Positions 51,379 through 60,157 of a DNA stretch of 64,000 nucleotides are shown one piece after another. The translations under genes were made by a program, and so were the position numbers. Position 1 is the first letter of the stretch, and every line of letters starts with the position of its first letter. Origin of the DNA: Limihaloglobus sulfuriphilus. GTDB lineage: Bacteria > Planctomycetota > Phycisphaerae > Sedimentisphaerales > Sedimentisphaeraceae. Under the pieces are notes generated by a model that worked only from the letters and a program-made list of their open reading frames with translations, was not told the DNA's origin and did not search any database. Location of the stretch: NCBI RefSeq assembly GCF_001999965.1, contig NZ_CP019646.1, positions 248,001 through 312,000 on the forward strand. Direction: 5' to 3'.

Positions 51379-53286
51379 TCAGCCTGCGACCTCGACGACT
51401 TCAACGTCATCGATCCAGAACACACCTGCGGCATTTCCACCCGTCGCGGCGTAGAAATCCAGAGCAGCCGCGTTTTTGGGCGTCTTGATCGGGGCGATCT
51501 CTACCATTCGCGGCGCAAAACACCTCATCGGCAGGTTTGTATAGCCCTGTCCAAGGTATTTACCGTCTTTGTCGAAGTACCTCAGGTACACATTAGCCCC
51601 GTCGGCGCAGTTGACGTTGACCGTAACACGCGCCGCGTAAAAAGCGCCGGGCCTGACGGGTACCTTTTTGCTTGCCCAGCCGCAGTTTTTATTCTTATCT
51701 TTTGATATATCAACGATTTGGGCGTATTTGTTGCCCGTCTTAGCATCGGTTACTATTTCTGCGGTTTCACCGGAGCCGCTCCAGTGCCTGTCGCCGTCAT
51801 CAAAGCCAGGGTTTTTGATCAGGTTTTCGCCGCTGACCGGTTTCATCTTGGCATTGGCATTTATGAACTGCCTGAAAGAATTGGTCGCGGGGTCGGTTGT
51901 GTCGGTTAGCCTTTTTAGCATCTTTTCACGCATTATCTTGAGCTGGTCATAGTACTTAGGGTTTGATGCCAGATTCACTAAACTCCACGGGTCGTTCTCG
52001 TAATCATAAAGCTCTTCGGGTGCTCGGTTAAGGTAAAACTCGTATCTGCGGGCTACTTCCGGGTCAGTCTCTGCCGCAGGGTAAAGCACCGGCGTCATGT
52101 TGTCGGCGATAAAATCAACATCGCCGAACTGCCACGCCGCCCATTCGTTGTAGATATAGCTCCATTTCTTCTCATGTATCGCCCGCTGGTTGAAATGGAA
52201 CGTATGCGCCCGGAAGAAAACGCCGTAGCCGGTATCGAACCCATCGTATGTTTTGCCTTTCAGAGCTGGTGCAAACGATTTTCCGTCCATGTGCGGCGGC
52301 GCGGGAACTCCTGCCATATCCAGAACCGTCGGCATAAGATCGTATCCGTTTGCAAACAGCCGCTCATTGCTGGTGCCGGCCTTTGTAACGCCCGGCCAGC
52401 GTATCATCCACGGAGTCTGCACAGACTGGCGGTAGATGCTGCCTTTGGCGAAGGGCAGGGGGGCTCCGTGGTCGGAGAGAAACATCACAACGCTGTCATC
52501 TTTGTATTCTGTTTTATCGAAAGTCTTCATTATAACACCGAACGAGTCGTCGCAGCGTTTCGCCGTGTTGTAATACTGCACCAGCTCGCCGCGCATACCC
52601 GGTGTATCGGGCAGATAGCCGGGAACCGCTATCTCATCGGCTTTATATATTCTTGACGGTTTGGGAGCGGGTTTGCGTCTTTTTTCGTATTTGGCCTTTT
52701 CCTGGCTGCTGCCGACAAACGGCCTGTGCGGGTCGGTTATGTTGATAATAAGGAAAAACGGTTTTCCGCTTTTGTCGGCTTTATTTAGAAACTCTTCCAG
52801 CATCGGAGCGAATTCTTTGGGTTCGCGGCCGTGGCCGGGCATGTCGTTGTTGATGTAGTCCCAGTCGTCTTCTGTTGCCGGCGCGAAATGCGGAACCTTG
52901 AGTACTATGCCGGTATAGTATCCTCCCTGTTTCATAACCTGCCCAAGCCGCGGCACGCCGGGTGCTATCGGGTTAAAGCCGGTTGTTCCGTTATGCTGAG
53001 GCAGACGGCCGGTTATCCAGCTGGAGCGGCAGGGTTGACAGACAGAAACGGTTACAAAACCGTTTTCCAGTTTCACAGACTGCCCTGCGAATCTGTCGAG
53101 ATTCGGGGTGATATCCTCTGTTTTGTTGCCGTAACAGCCCAGTGTGTCAAAGCTCATATCATCGGCGGTTACCATCAGTATATTAGGGCGTTTATTATGG
53201 TCTTGAGCTATTGTCTGGGCGGTAAATGAAAAAGCGGCCAGTGTTCCGACTGCCGCTTTGAGGAAATCTCGTCTGTTTTTCTGCAT
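51379..53286 (-). CDS. Tat-exported type I sulfatase with C-terminal binding domain
   Basis: This 635-aa protein has a twin-arginine signal (MQKNRRDFLKAAVGTLAAF). The sulfatase domain starts RPNILMVTADDMSFDTLG. Formylglycine precursor cysteine is C83 in VSVCQPCRSSWITGR (C-x-P-x-R is kept; the fourth position is Cys instead of the usual Ser/Ala). Metal ligands DDM and MFLSDHGAP are present. After about residue 480 a CBM-like beta-sandwich (NLIKNPGFDDGDRHW) is appended. It should remove sulfate esters from a polysaccharide in the periplasm. Last gene of the GntR/LacI-headed operon. The CBM-like start resembles that of the 54372 exoprotein. Confidence 0.9.
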   Translation of the reverse strand: MQKNRRDFLKAAVGTLAAFSFTAQTIAQDHNKRPNILMVTADDMSFDTLGCYGNKTEDITPNLDRFAGQSVKLENGFVTVSVCQPCRSSWITGRLPQHNGTTGFNPIAPGVPRLGQVMKQGGYYTGIVLKVPHFAPATEDDWDYINNDMPGHGREPKEFAPMLEEFLNKADKSGKPFFLIINITDPHRPFVGSSQEKAKYEKRRKPAPKPSRIYKADEIAVPGYLPDTPGMRGELVQYYNTAKRCDDSFGVIMKTFDKTEYKDDSVVMFLSDHGAPLPFAKGSIYRQSVQTPWMIRWPGVTKAGTSNERLFANGYDLMPTVLDMAGVPAPPHMDGKSFAPALKGKTYDGFDTGYGVFFRAHTFHFNQRAIHEKKWSYIYNEWAAWQFGDVDFIADNMTPVLYPAAETDPEVARRYEFYLNRAPEELYDYENDPWSLVNLASNPKYYDQLKIMREKMLKRLTDTTDPATNSFRQFINANAKMKPVSGENLIKNPGFDDGDRHWSGSGETAEIVTDAKTGNKYAQIVDISKDKNKNCGWASKKVPVRPGAFYAARVTVNVNCADGANVYLRYFDKDGKYLGQGYTNLPMRCFAPRMVEIAPIKTPKNAAALDFYAATGGNAAGVFWIDDVEVVEVAG

Positions 53287-53404
53287 GATGGAAACCTTCG
53301 GTTTTAATTAAGAATTAAGGAGGCTAACTAGCGTAAACGCCTTAGTTTTTTTTATCACGTCCATAATTTACCTCCAAAAACTCCATTTCCGGGTTTAATA
53401 TCTT

Positions 53405-54295
53405 TTACCAGAAATAGTAGTCAGGGCCGGTATAGTCCCAAGGCCCATTGTAATTTTCAGTTGTCTCCCATGTAACATGATAAGGTTTGAGGCTTCCTAT
53501 CCCCTTGTTAATAACAGAGCCGTCGAGCCTGCCGACATTACTTTTGGCGGAGGAGTATTCCTTCATTACATTTCTGGGGTCGGAATCATTTTCGGGGTAT
53601 TGTTCATATCCGGTTTTTCCGTGTACTACAACCAGAGCGCCGCGTTTAGGCACATAGCGGTATCTGTCTGTAACCAGCGCAGAATCTCCGCTGTCGGCGA
53701 TAGTCATTGGTGAACGCCATTTTTCCGCCATCTCAGGGTAATTGTCCCAGTTCCATTTGTCGCTGTCGAATCCGCCCAGATAGCAGTACCCGATACGCGT
53801 GTTCCAGCCGGCACCGCCGTAACGTGCAATATAGGGCATTGTTGATTTGGTCACGCCGCGGATTATGTTTGTGCCGCCAAGGTCATATTCCTGTTTTTCC
53901 AGCTCCGGACAGACAAAGTTGTCTCTGGCTTTGCTGGTAAGCACCTTTTGAGCAATTGGAGCCATCTCTCTTGGATCCATGTTGACATTAGTGTTTATTG
54001 AGCCTCCGATGCCGACCGTGTATTCGCAGAGATTTAGATATTCTTCGGCACGGATGCTGATCGCATCGTCAAAATTGATATTACCGAACTGGAAACCGCC
54101 CTTGGGCAGCCTGCCGTTATTATCATTGGCTACGAGACTTGCGCCGTAAAGATTCTGTTTTATCCTCGTGCCGCATATAGTCTGTTTGGCAATCCTTCTT
54201 ACCTTTGCCAGTGCCGGCATCATGATCGCCATCAGCATTGCTATAATCGAGATAACAACGAGAAGTTCAATTAGTGTAAATGCTTTCTTTTTCAT
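53405..54295 (-). CDS. Pseudopilin, H-X9-DG family
   Basis: This 296-aa protein has a prepilin leader [20 protein letters not shown] followed by LMAIMMPALAKVRRI, almost the same as the pseudopilins at 3382 and 11582. The C-terminal motif is the weaker form NVGRLDGSVINKG, where H is missing after D-G. It is downstream of the CBM/dockerin-like exoprotein gene and upstream of the sulfatase gene, again repeating the exoprotein-pseudopilin pairing. Processing by a prepilin peptidase is expected. Confidence 0.83.
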   Translation of the reverse strand: MKKKAFTLIELLVVISIIAMLMAIMMPALAKVRRIAKQTICGTRIKQNLYGASLVANDNNGRLPKGGFQFGNINFDDAISIRAEEYLNLCEYTVGIGGSINTNVNMDPREMAPIAQKVLTSKARDNFVCPELEKQEYDLGGTNIIRGVTKSTMPYIARYGGAGWNTRIGYCYLGGFDSDKWNWDNYPEMAEKWRSPMTIADSGDSALVTDRYRYVPKRGALVVVHGKTGYEQYPENDSDPRNVMKEYSSAKSNVGRLDGSVINKGIGSLKPYHVTWETTENYNGPWDYTGPDYYFW

Positions 54296-54328
54296 GTTTT
54301 ATACCATAAAATTATGTTGAAATTTGAT

Positions 54329-54355
54329 GGGTGCGGCAGTTAATCCGCCGCACCC
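54329..54355 (-). promoter_or_regulatory. Intercistronic hairpin between exoprotein and pseudopilin genes
   Basis: The perfect 9-bp GC-rich stem GGGTGCGGC/GCCGCACCC has a 9-nt loop and no T tract. It may protect the 3' end of the upstream message or lower pseudopilin expression. Confidence 0.55.
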
Positions 54356-54371
54356 GTTGTACTTACTATAC

Positions 54372-56684
54372 TTACTGAGCGGCAAGCCAGTTCGCTGCCA
54401 TTATGGCAAAATCACCGAAATCAACCGCACAGTTTCCGTCAAGATCCCAAGCCGGCGGGTTGCCGCCGCAGTTGGGGTCAGTATTGACAAAGCTGATATC
54501 GTCGATATCAATCGTGCCGCTGCCCTTGCCGGTATTTTCATCGCCGACAACACCGAAGAAGAATCCGACAACGTTGCTCAGGTCTTCCATACTCGATGCG
54601 CCGCGAGTGAAGATAAGGTCTTCGTTATTTAGCGGAATAACAATCTGGTTCCAGCCGATCGGTTCAAAGGTTGAACCCTGGGAGACGTCAAGTTGCGCCT
54701 CGGCGAGAATGTTGGATTCTACTATAGATTCCTGATAGAATTTCAGGTAGAGCAGTCTTTCCTGGCTGTTGCCGATATGGCGGTTTACCCATATCCGCAT
54801 TTCGTTGTACTGGCTCAGATCAACGGGGTTAGCCAGTATTCTGTTGAATTCCGTCCAGGATTCTGTCTCGACGCCGCTGTTGTCATACTCCCATCTAAGT
54901 GCATTATTGCCTTCATAGGCATCCGCCGGGTTGGTCAGCAGTGTTATAGTGCTTGTGCCTCTGCTTGGGTAAGAGCCGCTTGTCAGGCCCCACCATACTT
55001 CCATATCGCCCTGTGAGGCGTACGATTCAAAGTCATCAGTTTCTACGTCGGACAGAAGCGGCTGGAGGTCATTGCTCAGCCATGCCGAAGACATGCTTAA
55101 AATGTCTGCAGGCTCGAAGGGCCCCAGCTGACTTATCTGGCGGTAAACGCCAACTGTGTCAACATAAGAGAGAGACGGTGAGTCAATACGGATATATACA
55201 TCTGCAACGGTTGCCTCCGCCGGGACTGTGTATTCGTTGGAGTAGAGTACCCACTCACCGCCGGTATTGTCAAAGCCGATCCACTCTTCGCCGAGGAAAA
55301 CCTGTGGATCAACAGAAGTGTTGAAAAATCTCAATTTGACGCTCGATGCGGTCATTGTATCTGTAGAATTGAGCCAGCACTCAAGCAGCAGTTTTTCGTC
55401 AGGATTTACAGTGAACGAGTTATGAGTCATTTCTGTAACGCCTGTCGTGTCCGCCTGGAAAGCATAACTGCCCGCCTGGACCGGTGTCTCGACAACAGTG
55501 GCGTTATTAAACAGATGCCAGTTATCCGAGGTGCCTTTTTCAGCCTCTCCGTTTGTCAGCAGGTTGTTTGACTTGTCATATACGAGCACGTCGCCCTTTT
55601 CGCGGTAAAGCTCTATCTCGTCGATTCTTACAATGCCGTCAACCGGATTTACATTGTTTAGCACAAATCTTACATCGCAATAATCTACTTCTTTGCCGTC
55701 CTGGGCGGGTTGTGCGGCTACCTCTGTTTCTATCAGCGCCCATTCGTTGTCGGTTGGTTCAAGGGGCATATAGAACTGGCCAAGGAATGTGTTGTCGGAT
55801 GCAAAACTCCTGAACCACACAGCAAAAGCGCCTGTGTCGGGAACTTCCCCATAAAAGTCATAAACGTCTGTGGTCTTATAGTAGAATTTCAGGTAGAATT
55901 TTTCTTCAGATTCTGCCGAAATAGGCTGCGAACGAAGATCAGGCTGTGCATATCCGTTAGTTGTGTTGTCCAGCTCGAAGGAGCTTGTGCCGTATGTGGC
56001 GCTGTCTGTCCTGTTGATGACTGCTAACGGGGCTGCTGCTTTAAACCAGTACTGGAAGTCAACCGTTGATTCTGCGTCGCCGTTCTTGAGAATGTTTGTT
56101 TCTTCATAGACCGTGGTGGAGCCTCTGTAAAGTTCAACGTCATCAACCAGTGCAATGCCGTTGGCGTAGCCTTCGTCGAAAGTGTTGAGGGCGAACATAA
56201 TATCTATAGCGCCGGTTGGAGATGCTTCAGTTACCACCTCAAGTTCAACAGAGACCCATTCACCGTCTGTGGCGGCGAGGTTCATACCGGTCTGCCCCTG
56301 CCAGTTTACCGTATTCCCGCCGTCAATACTTTCGTAGCTTCTGAAAAGCATCACGAACGAATTGTCATTGGGCAGGATTGCGCCGGGCAGCGTTTTGTAT
56401 TTAAATTTCAGCAGATAAGGCTCTTCCGGTCCGGCCTCCAAAGGTACCATCCTTAAGTTAGCGTTAGAATCAGAGCCTGTCGTGTCCAGCATGAAACTGT
56501 ATGCCCCATCGCCGGCGCTGTCAGTGTCTGTTACTGTTGCAAACGGCGAGGCAGCATGATACCAGCCGGAAAACGTGCCCGTTTCGGCATCACCGTTTGT
56601 GACAAGGTTTGTTGTGTCGTACGTTACAGCGTACGAGCAGAGTACCATAACTCCAAGCATGATTGCTAATAACATTTTTTTCAT
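54372..56684 (-). CDS. Multi-CBM exoprotein with dockerin-like tail
   Basis: This 770-aa protein has a signal peptide (about 1-19). Three CBM-like beta-sandwich repeats each begin with an NGDAE/NGEAE motif (about residues 28-190, 195-375, 385-545: LVTNGDAETGTFSGW, ILKNGDAESTVDF, LLTNGEAEKGTSDNW). A fourth domain starts DDFESYASQGDMEVWW (about 565-735), and a dockerin-like tail contains DLDGNCAVDFGDFAIMAANW. The N-G-D/E-A-E start is typical of carbohydrate-binding modules. Probably a secreted glycan-binding protein. It lies 48 nt downstream of the regulator. Confidence 0.82.
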   Translation of the reverse strand: MKKMLLAIMLGVMVLCSYAVTYDTTNLVTNGDAETGTFSGWYHAASPFATVTDTDSAGDGAYSFMLDTTGSDSNANLRMVPLEAGPEEPYLLKFKYKTLPGAILPNDNSFVMLFRSYESIDGGNTVNWQGQTGMNLAATDGEWVSVELEVVTEASPTGAIDIMFALNTFDEGYANGIALVDDVELYRGSTTVYEETNILKNGDAESTVDFQYWFKAAAPLAVINRTDSATYGTSSFELDNTTNGYAQPDLRSQPISAESEEKFYLKFYYKTTDVYDFYGEVPDTGAFAVWFRSFASDNTFLGQFYMPLEPTDNEWALIETEVAAQPAQDGKEVDYCDVRFVLNNVNPVDGIVRIDEIELYREKGDVLVYDKSNNLLTNGEAEKGTSDNWHLFNNATVVETPVQAGSYAFQADTTGVTEMTHNSFTVNPDEKLLLECWLNSTDTMTASSVKLRFFNTSVDPQVFLGEEWIGFDNTGGEWVLYSNEYTVPAEATVADVYIRIDSPSLSYVDTVGVYRQISQLGPFEPADILSMSSAWLSNDLQPLLSDVETDDFESYASQGDMEVWWGLTSGSYPSRGTSTITLLTNPADAYEGNNALRWEYDNSGVETESWTEFNRILANPVDLSQYNEMRIWVNRHIGNSQERLLYLKFYQESIVESNILAEAQLDVSQGSTFEPIGWNQIVIPLNNEDLIFTRGASSMEDLSNVVGFFFGVVGDENTGKGSGTIDIDDISFVNTDPNCGGNPPAWDLDGNCAVDFGDFAIMAANWLAAQ

Positions 56685-56732
56685 AATAAAGCATCTCCAT
56701 TAAAAATAATATTCTTTAATACATCTAATATC

Positions 56733-57911
56733 TTATGCAGAAGCAGTAGCGAATTGGGCTGTGCCGCTTGGGCTGCTGCTTTTTCTCTCTATAAACTCAA
56801 CCGGTACTATTTTGTTTATCGCATGTGGAATCGAGCCGGTTATAGTCTCATACAGCAGTTTTGCGCCTTCGTAGCCGACCATTTTCTGGTTCATGTCCAC
56901 GGTTGAGAGCGGCACCGGCAGACGCAATGCAAAAGGCTGATTGTCGCAAGATGCAACAAAGACATCCTCGCCGATTCTGAGTCCCATCTTTTCCGCCGCG
57001 GCATATATTCCGCGTGCCATATAGTCATTTTCCGCGAATACAGTGTATATATCTGCCTCTCTGGTTTGAAACAGCATCAAAGCGTTTTGATACACGTGGA
57101 TTGCCGCCAGCTCCTGGTTTGTCGCTTCTACATCTTCGGGCATTGGCAGGCCGAAAAGGTAATCGTCGGTGTTTAGGAAGTTGAATTCGCGCATTGCCTC
57201 TTTCCAGCCGCGGACTCTGTCGCGGCAGGAGCTTGGCGAATCAGTGTTGCCAAAGTAGTATGCCGGCCGGCCGTGTATCTCAAGCAGTCTGCTCGAGGCC
57301 GTATAAGCCGCCATATAATGGTCTGCACTGGCAACACTTACGTCTATTTCATCAAGCGATCTGTCTAAGAAAACAACCTTGAGCCCGTTTTTTATGGCTT
57401 TTTGGATAGCGGCGGCATAGCTTTGTGTCTCAAAAGGTGCCAGGACTACGCCGTTTATGCCTGCCCCCGGGTGAGAGAGCGAATTAAAAATTTTGCTGTG
57501 AGAGCTGCCTGCATCGATAATACTGTGGTTTAACTCCAGTTCCTCACAGAACCTTAGAAAACCTTTGGTCAGCGAAGAAGTGAACGGGTCGTTACGGAAT
57601 CTCAGGTAGGCGATGGAAATTTCATTTTCGTTGAGAGGAATGATTTTCCGGGGGGTTGATATTGTGCCGCCCTTGTTGGCTTCCCATTCTATTGCGCCGT
57701 CACGTTCAAGCAGCTCAAAGGCTATCTTTGCAGTGCGGTAGTTGACGTTCCAGTCGCGGCAGAGAGCAGTAATCCGGGGTATGGTGTCGCCCGCGGCAAG
57801 CGTACCGTTCGAAATACAAGCAAGTATGTACTTCCGTATCTGCTCATAAAGCGGTACCGACGAATCGCTGCTGCGTTTGAAATGTAATTTTACTCTTTGA
57901 ATTTCCTGCAT
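56733..57911 (-). CDS. GntR-type winged helix fused to LacI-type sensor (AraR-like regulator)
   Basis: This 392-aa regulator has an N-terminal GntR winged helix (about 15-85: VPLYEQIRKYILACISNGTL, then ITALCRDWNVNYRTAKIAFELL) followed by a LacI/periplasmic-binding-protein-like sensor domain (about 100-385) with ISIAYLRFRNDPFTSS. This chimera is the AraR-like subfamily, which senses sugars. It heads the operon with the CBM exoprotein, pseudopilin and sulfatase genes and faces the GxGYxYP/symporter pair. Inverted and phased direct repeats in the 335-bp gap are likely binding sites. Confidence 0.92.
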   Translation of the reverse strand: MQEIQRVKLHFKRSSDSSVPLYEQIRKYILACISNGTLAAGDTIPRITALCRDWNVNYRTAKIAFELLERDGAIEWEANKGGTISTPRKIIPLNENEISIAYLRFRNDPFTSSLTKGFLRFCEELELNHSIIDAGSSHSKIFNSLSHPGAGINGVVLAPFETQSYAAAIQKAIKNGLKVVFLDRSLDEIDVSVASADHYMAAYTASSRLLEIHGRPAYYFGNTDSPSSCRDRVRGWKEAMREFNFLNTDDYLFGLPMPEDVEATNQELAAIHVYQNALMLFQTREADIYTVFAENDYMARGIYAAAEKMGLRIGEDVFVASCDNQPFALRLPVPLSTVDMNQKMVGYEGAKLLYETITGSIPHAINKIVPVEFIERKSSSPSGTAQFATASA

Positions 57912-57942
57912 TAACCAACCTTAAATAATAAAATCTTATTAA

Positions 57943-57971
57943 AATATAAAAATAAACGGCATCAATGTCAA
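57943..57971 (-). promoter_or_regulatory. Promoter of the GntR/LacI-type regulator operon
   Basis: On the - strand TTGACA (57971-57966), 17-nt spacer, TATATT (57948-57943). It lies just beyond the repeat array, about 32 nt from the ATG. Confidence 0.75.
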
Positions 57972-57987
57972 GAAAAATTTGTGTAAA

Positions 57988-58036
57988 TGTTGCACTTATA
58001 TCGCAGATGTTGTATAAGTGTTGCATGTCTGTTGTT
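57988..58036. promoter_or_regulatory. Repeat-based operator region between divergent genes
   Basis: Four TGTTG direct repeats start at 57988, 58008, 58019 and 58030; the last three are 11 bp apart, one helical turn. An inverted repeat CACTTATA (57993-58000)/TATAAGTG (58013-58020) with a 12-bp spacer overlaps them. Probable binding site of the GntR/LacI-type regulator. Confidence 0.6.
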
Positions 58037-58100
58037 TAAACCGTTAGATATGCTAAAATTATGTTCTTACATATATGTGGCTGATTTTGTCATATTTTGC

Positions 58101-58128
58101 TTGCATTTTAATTTTTTGCGGCTATATT
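58101..58128 (+). promoter_or_regulatory. Candidate promoter of the GxGYxYP-symporter pair
   Basis: TTGCAT (58101-58106), 16-nt spacer, TATATT (58123-58128) on the + strand, about 120 nt before the ATG at 58247 and downstream of the repeat operators. Confidence 0.45.
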
Positions 58129-58246
58129 TCTTTGCAAATAAATTTCGGTCTGCATGGGTTTATGTTATTATTCAGGCCTGTGTTTAAACGAGTTATGAAT
58201 TTAGTAGTTCTGTTTTAAAGAAATATTTTTAAATCTGGAGTCGCAA

Positions 58247-60112
58247 ATGCTCAAAAGAAATCTTTTTTTGCTGCTTTTAATCAGTTTTACAGCTGTTAAC
58301 ATTTATTCGGCGTCAATGAGCCGCAGGGCAGAGGCTTCTCCAAGAGAAGAGTCGCGGTGGTGGCCTGTAACGAAAACCCCCGAGATTGTTCATGTTCTCG
58401 ATGTCAACGACATGAAATCCTACAAAAGCCCCAAAGGTGAAACAGTTCATGTTCGTTTCGGCCAGGAGCATATGCTTGCCGCATCGCTTGCCGGACTTGC
58501 CGCACAGGCGGTAAATGAGGGACGCGGCAATGAGATGGTCTGGATCAAACAGCACAAGATAGAGAGCCACGGCCCGGATTATGAAATGTGGTTCCGTGAA
58601 TCCAAAAAACGCATCGGTTTTGAGGACGCCGGCGAAAAAGAGCTCTGGAATCTCGTTAAATACTTTAAAGGTAAAGGGATAGTAAAGGGGTATGTTCTCT
58701 ATACGCATGATTTTACACAGGGCGAGATACCATCTCTGCGTAAGGGGCTGAACCACTCCGCCAACGCCGCGACAGTTGCCTGCTCGGTGGAGCAGGGCGT
58801 TATGATCGCCGAAGAGCTCGAGGAGAAGGCAAAGGCTATGGGCCTGAAAATGCTCGTTGACGCACGCGGCAAAGACGAAGGCTGGGCGTTCGATAAATAT
58901 AAATCGCATCTGAACAAGGACTTCGTGTTTGCACAGGATCCGATAACCGCTCACCACAGGCCGCTGGCTATTGCTCATAAGGTACCGGTGATTTTCGGTA
59001 TAGAAGAGCCTACTCCAACGATTTACGCCTGGATGAACAAACCCGGCGGTGTAATGGGCTGGAACGCCCCGGGAGAGGGCGAATTTGTCGAGCAGCTTTC
59101 ACGCTATGGGCATATCCTGCTGCCGAGCAACTGGTGCATGAATCTGACGGTTCTATCCTCGGGCACTCTGGAATACGATGTCCCGCTGAATTTTCATACG
59201 ATAGACCCCTCAGCGGTTGACTACAGCGACAAGAGCCCGGCTGTCTCGTTTATCATGAGTGACGGCGATAATGTGCAGTGGCTGATGGGCGATTTTGTGC
59301 ATAATCAGTATTACTGGGCAAGCCCCAATCACGGTGATTACCCGATCGGCTGGGGGATGCCTTACGGGGATCTCGACCAGGTATGCCCGGAGGTGATGGA
59401 GGTGCTGTATAACACTCAGCCGCGAAATGCTACTATCAACCTGCACGCAGGCGGATATTATATGCCGGATATCTTTGGTGAATATCTGGACGATAAAGAA
59501 GCCGAGGCTGCTCTTCGCAAACACGCCCGCAGAGTCGGCTATTACATAAACAAGTACGGGCTTAGAACCTGTATGTTCCTGTGCCGGGATTTGGATTCGC
59601 CCGGAGCGATCAAGGCATATACGATATTCGCCGAGGAGATTGAAGAGCTTGCCGGCATGTTTGTCATTCAGTACATGCCTTATAATCCCCAGGACGGCGG
59701 CGTTTACTGGGTGAAAAACTCCAAAGGCGTTGATATTCCGGTGATTTCCTGTGAATATCTGATCTGGGCCAATACCAACATGGCAAAGGCCGGTACGCCC
59801 GCGGCGGTTGCCCGCATGATAAACGAAGACGCGGCAAAGGCGCAGAGCAGCGGTCAGAGATACCTTGAGTGGGGCATGACGCATACCTGGTCGGGCTTCA
59901 AGAAGATCGAGGGTAATGACGAAAAGGCCGAGAATGACCAGTTTATGGCGCCGGGAACCCAGGCCGCCGTGACCCCAACCGGCTGGTGCGTAGATAGACT
60001 TGACGAGGATATTAAGGTAATTACCCCCGAGGAGCTTTTATGGCGGCTTAGAATGGAACGAAATCCGGCAGACACAGAAAAAGCCATAAACGCAATCGGC
60101 CGCGGGAAGTAA
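58247..60112 (+). CDS. GxGYxYP-like putative glycoside hydrolase, exported
   Basis: This 621-aa protein has a signal peptide (about 1-22). The sequence resembles the GxGYxYP putative hydrolase family of Bacteroidetes and planctomycetes: a SFIMSDGDNVQWLMGDF block, GWGMPYGDLDQVCPEV, and AGGYYMP where the family's G-x-G-Y-x-Y-P motif would be, here degenerate (A for the first G, M for the second Y). Catalytic residues of the family are not established. It precedes the symporter by 45 nt and shares the regulator-controlled gap, so it probably acts on the same glycan. Confidence 0.65.
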   Translation: MLKRNLFLLLLISFTAVNIYSASMSRRAEASPREESRWWPVTKTPEIVHVLDVNDMKSYKSPKGETVHVRFGQEHMLAASLAGLAAQAVNEGRGNEMVWIKQHKIESHGPDYEMWFRESKKRIGFEDAGEKELWNLVKYFKGKGIVKGYVLYTHDFTQGEIPSLRKGLNHSANAATVACSVEQGVMIAEELEEKAKAMGLKMLVDARGKDEGWAFDKYKSHLNKDFVFAQDPITAHHRPLAIAHKVPVIFGIEEPTPTIYAWMNKPGGVMGWNAPGEGEFVEQLSRYGHILLPSNWCMNLTVLSSGTLEYDVPLNFHTIDPSAVDYSDKSPAVSFIMSDGDNVQWLMGDFVHNQYYWASPNHGDYPIGWGMPYGDLDQVCPEVMEVLYNTQPRNATINLHAGGYYMPDIFGEYLDDKEAEAALRKHARRVGYYINKYGLRTCMFLCRDLDSPGAIKAYTIFAEEIEELAGMFVIQYMPYNPQDGGVYWVKNSKGVDIPVISCEYLIWANTNMAKAGTPAAVARMINEDAAKAQSSGQRYLEWGMTHTWSGFKKIEGNDEKAENDQFMAPGTQAAVTPTGWCVDRLDEDIKVITPEELLWRLRMERNPADTEKAINAIGRGK

Positions 60113-60157
60113 ATTTCAAGAGTACGAACATAAACTAATTTTTTTTCAGGAAGCAAA

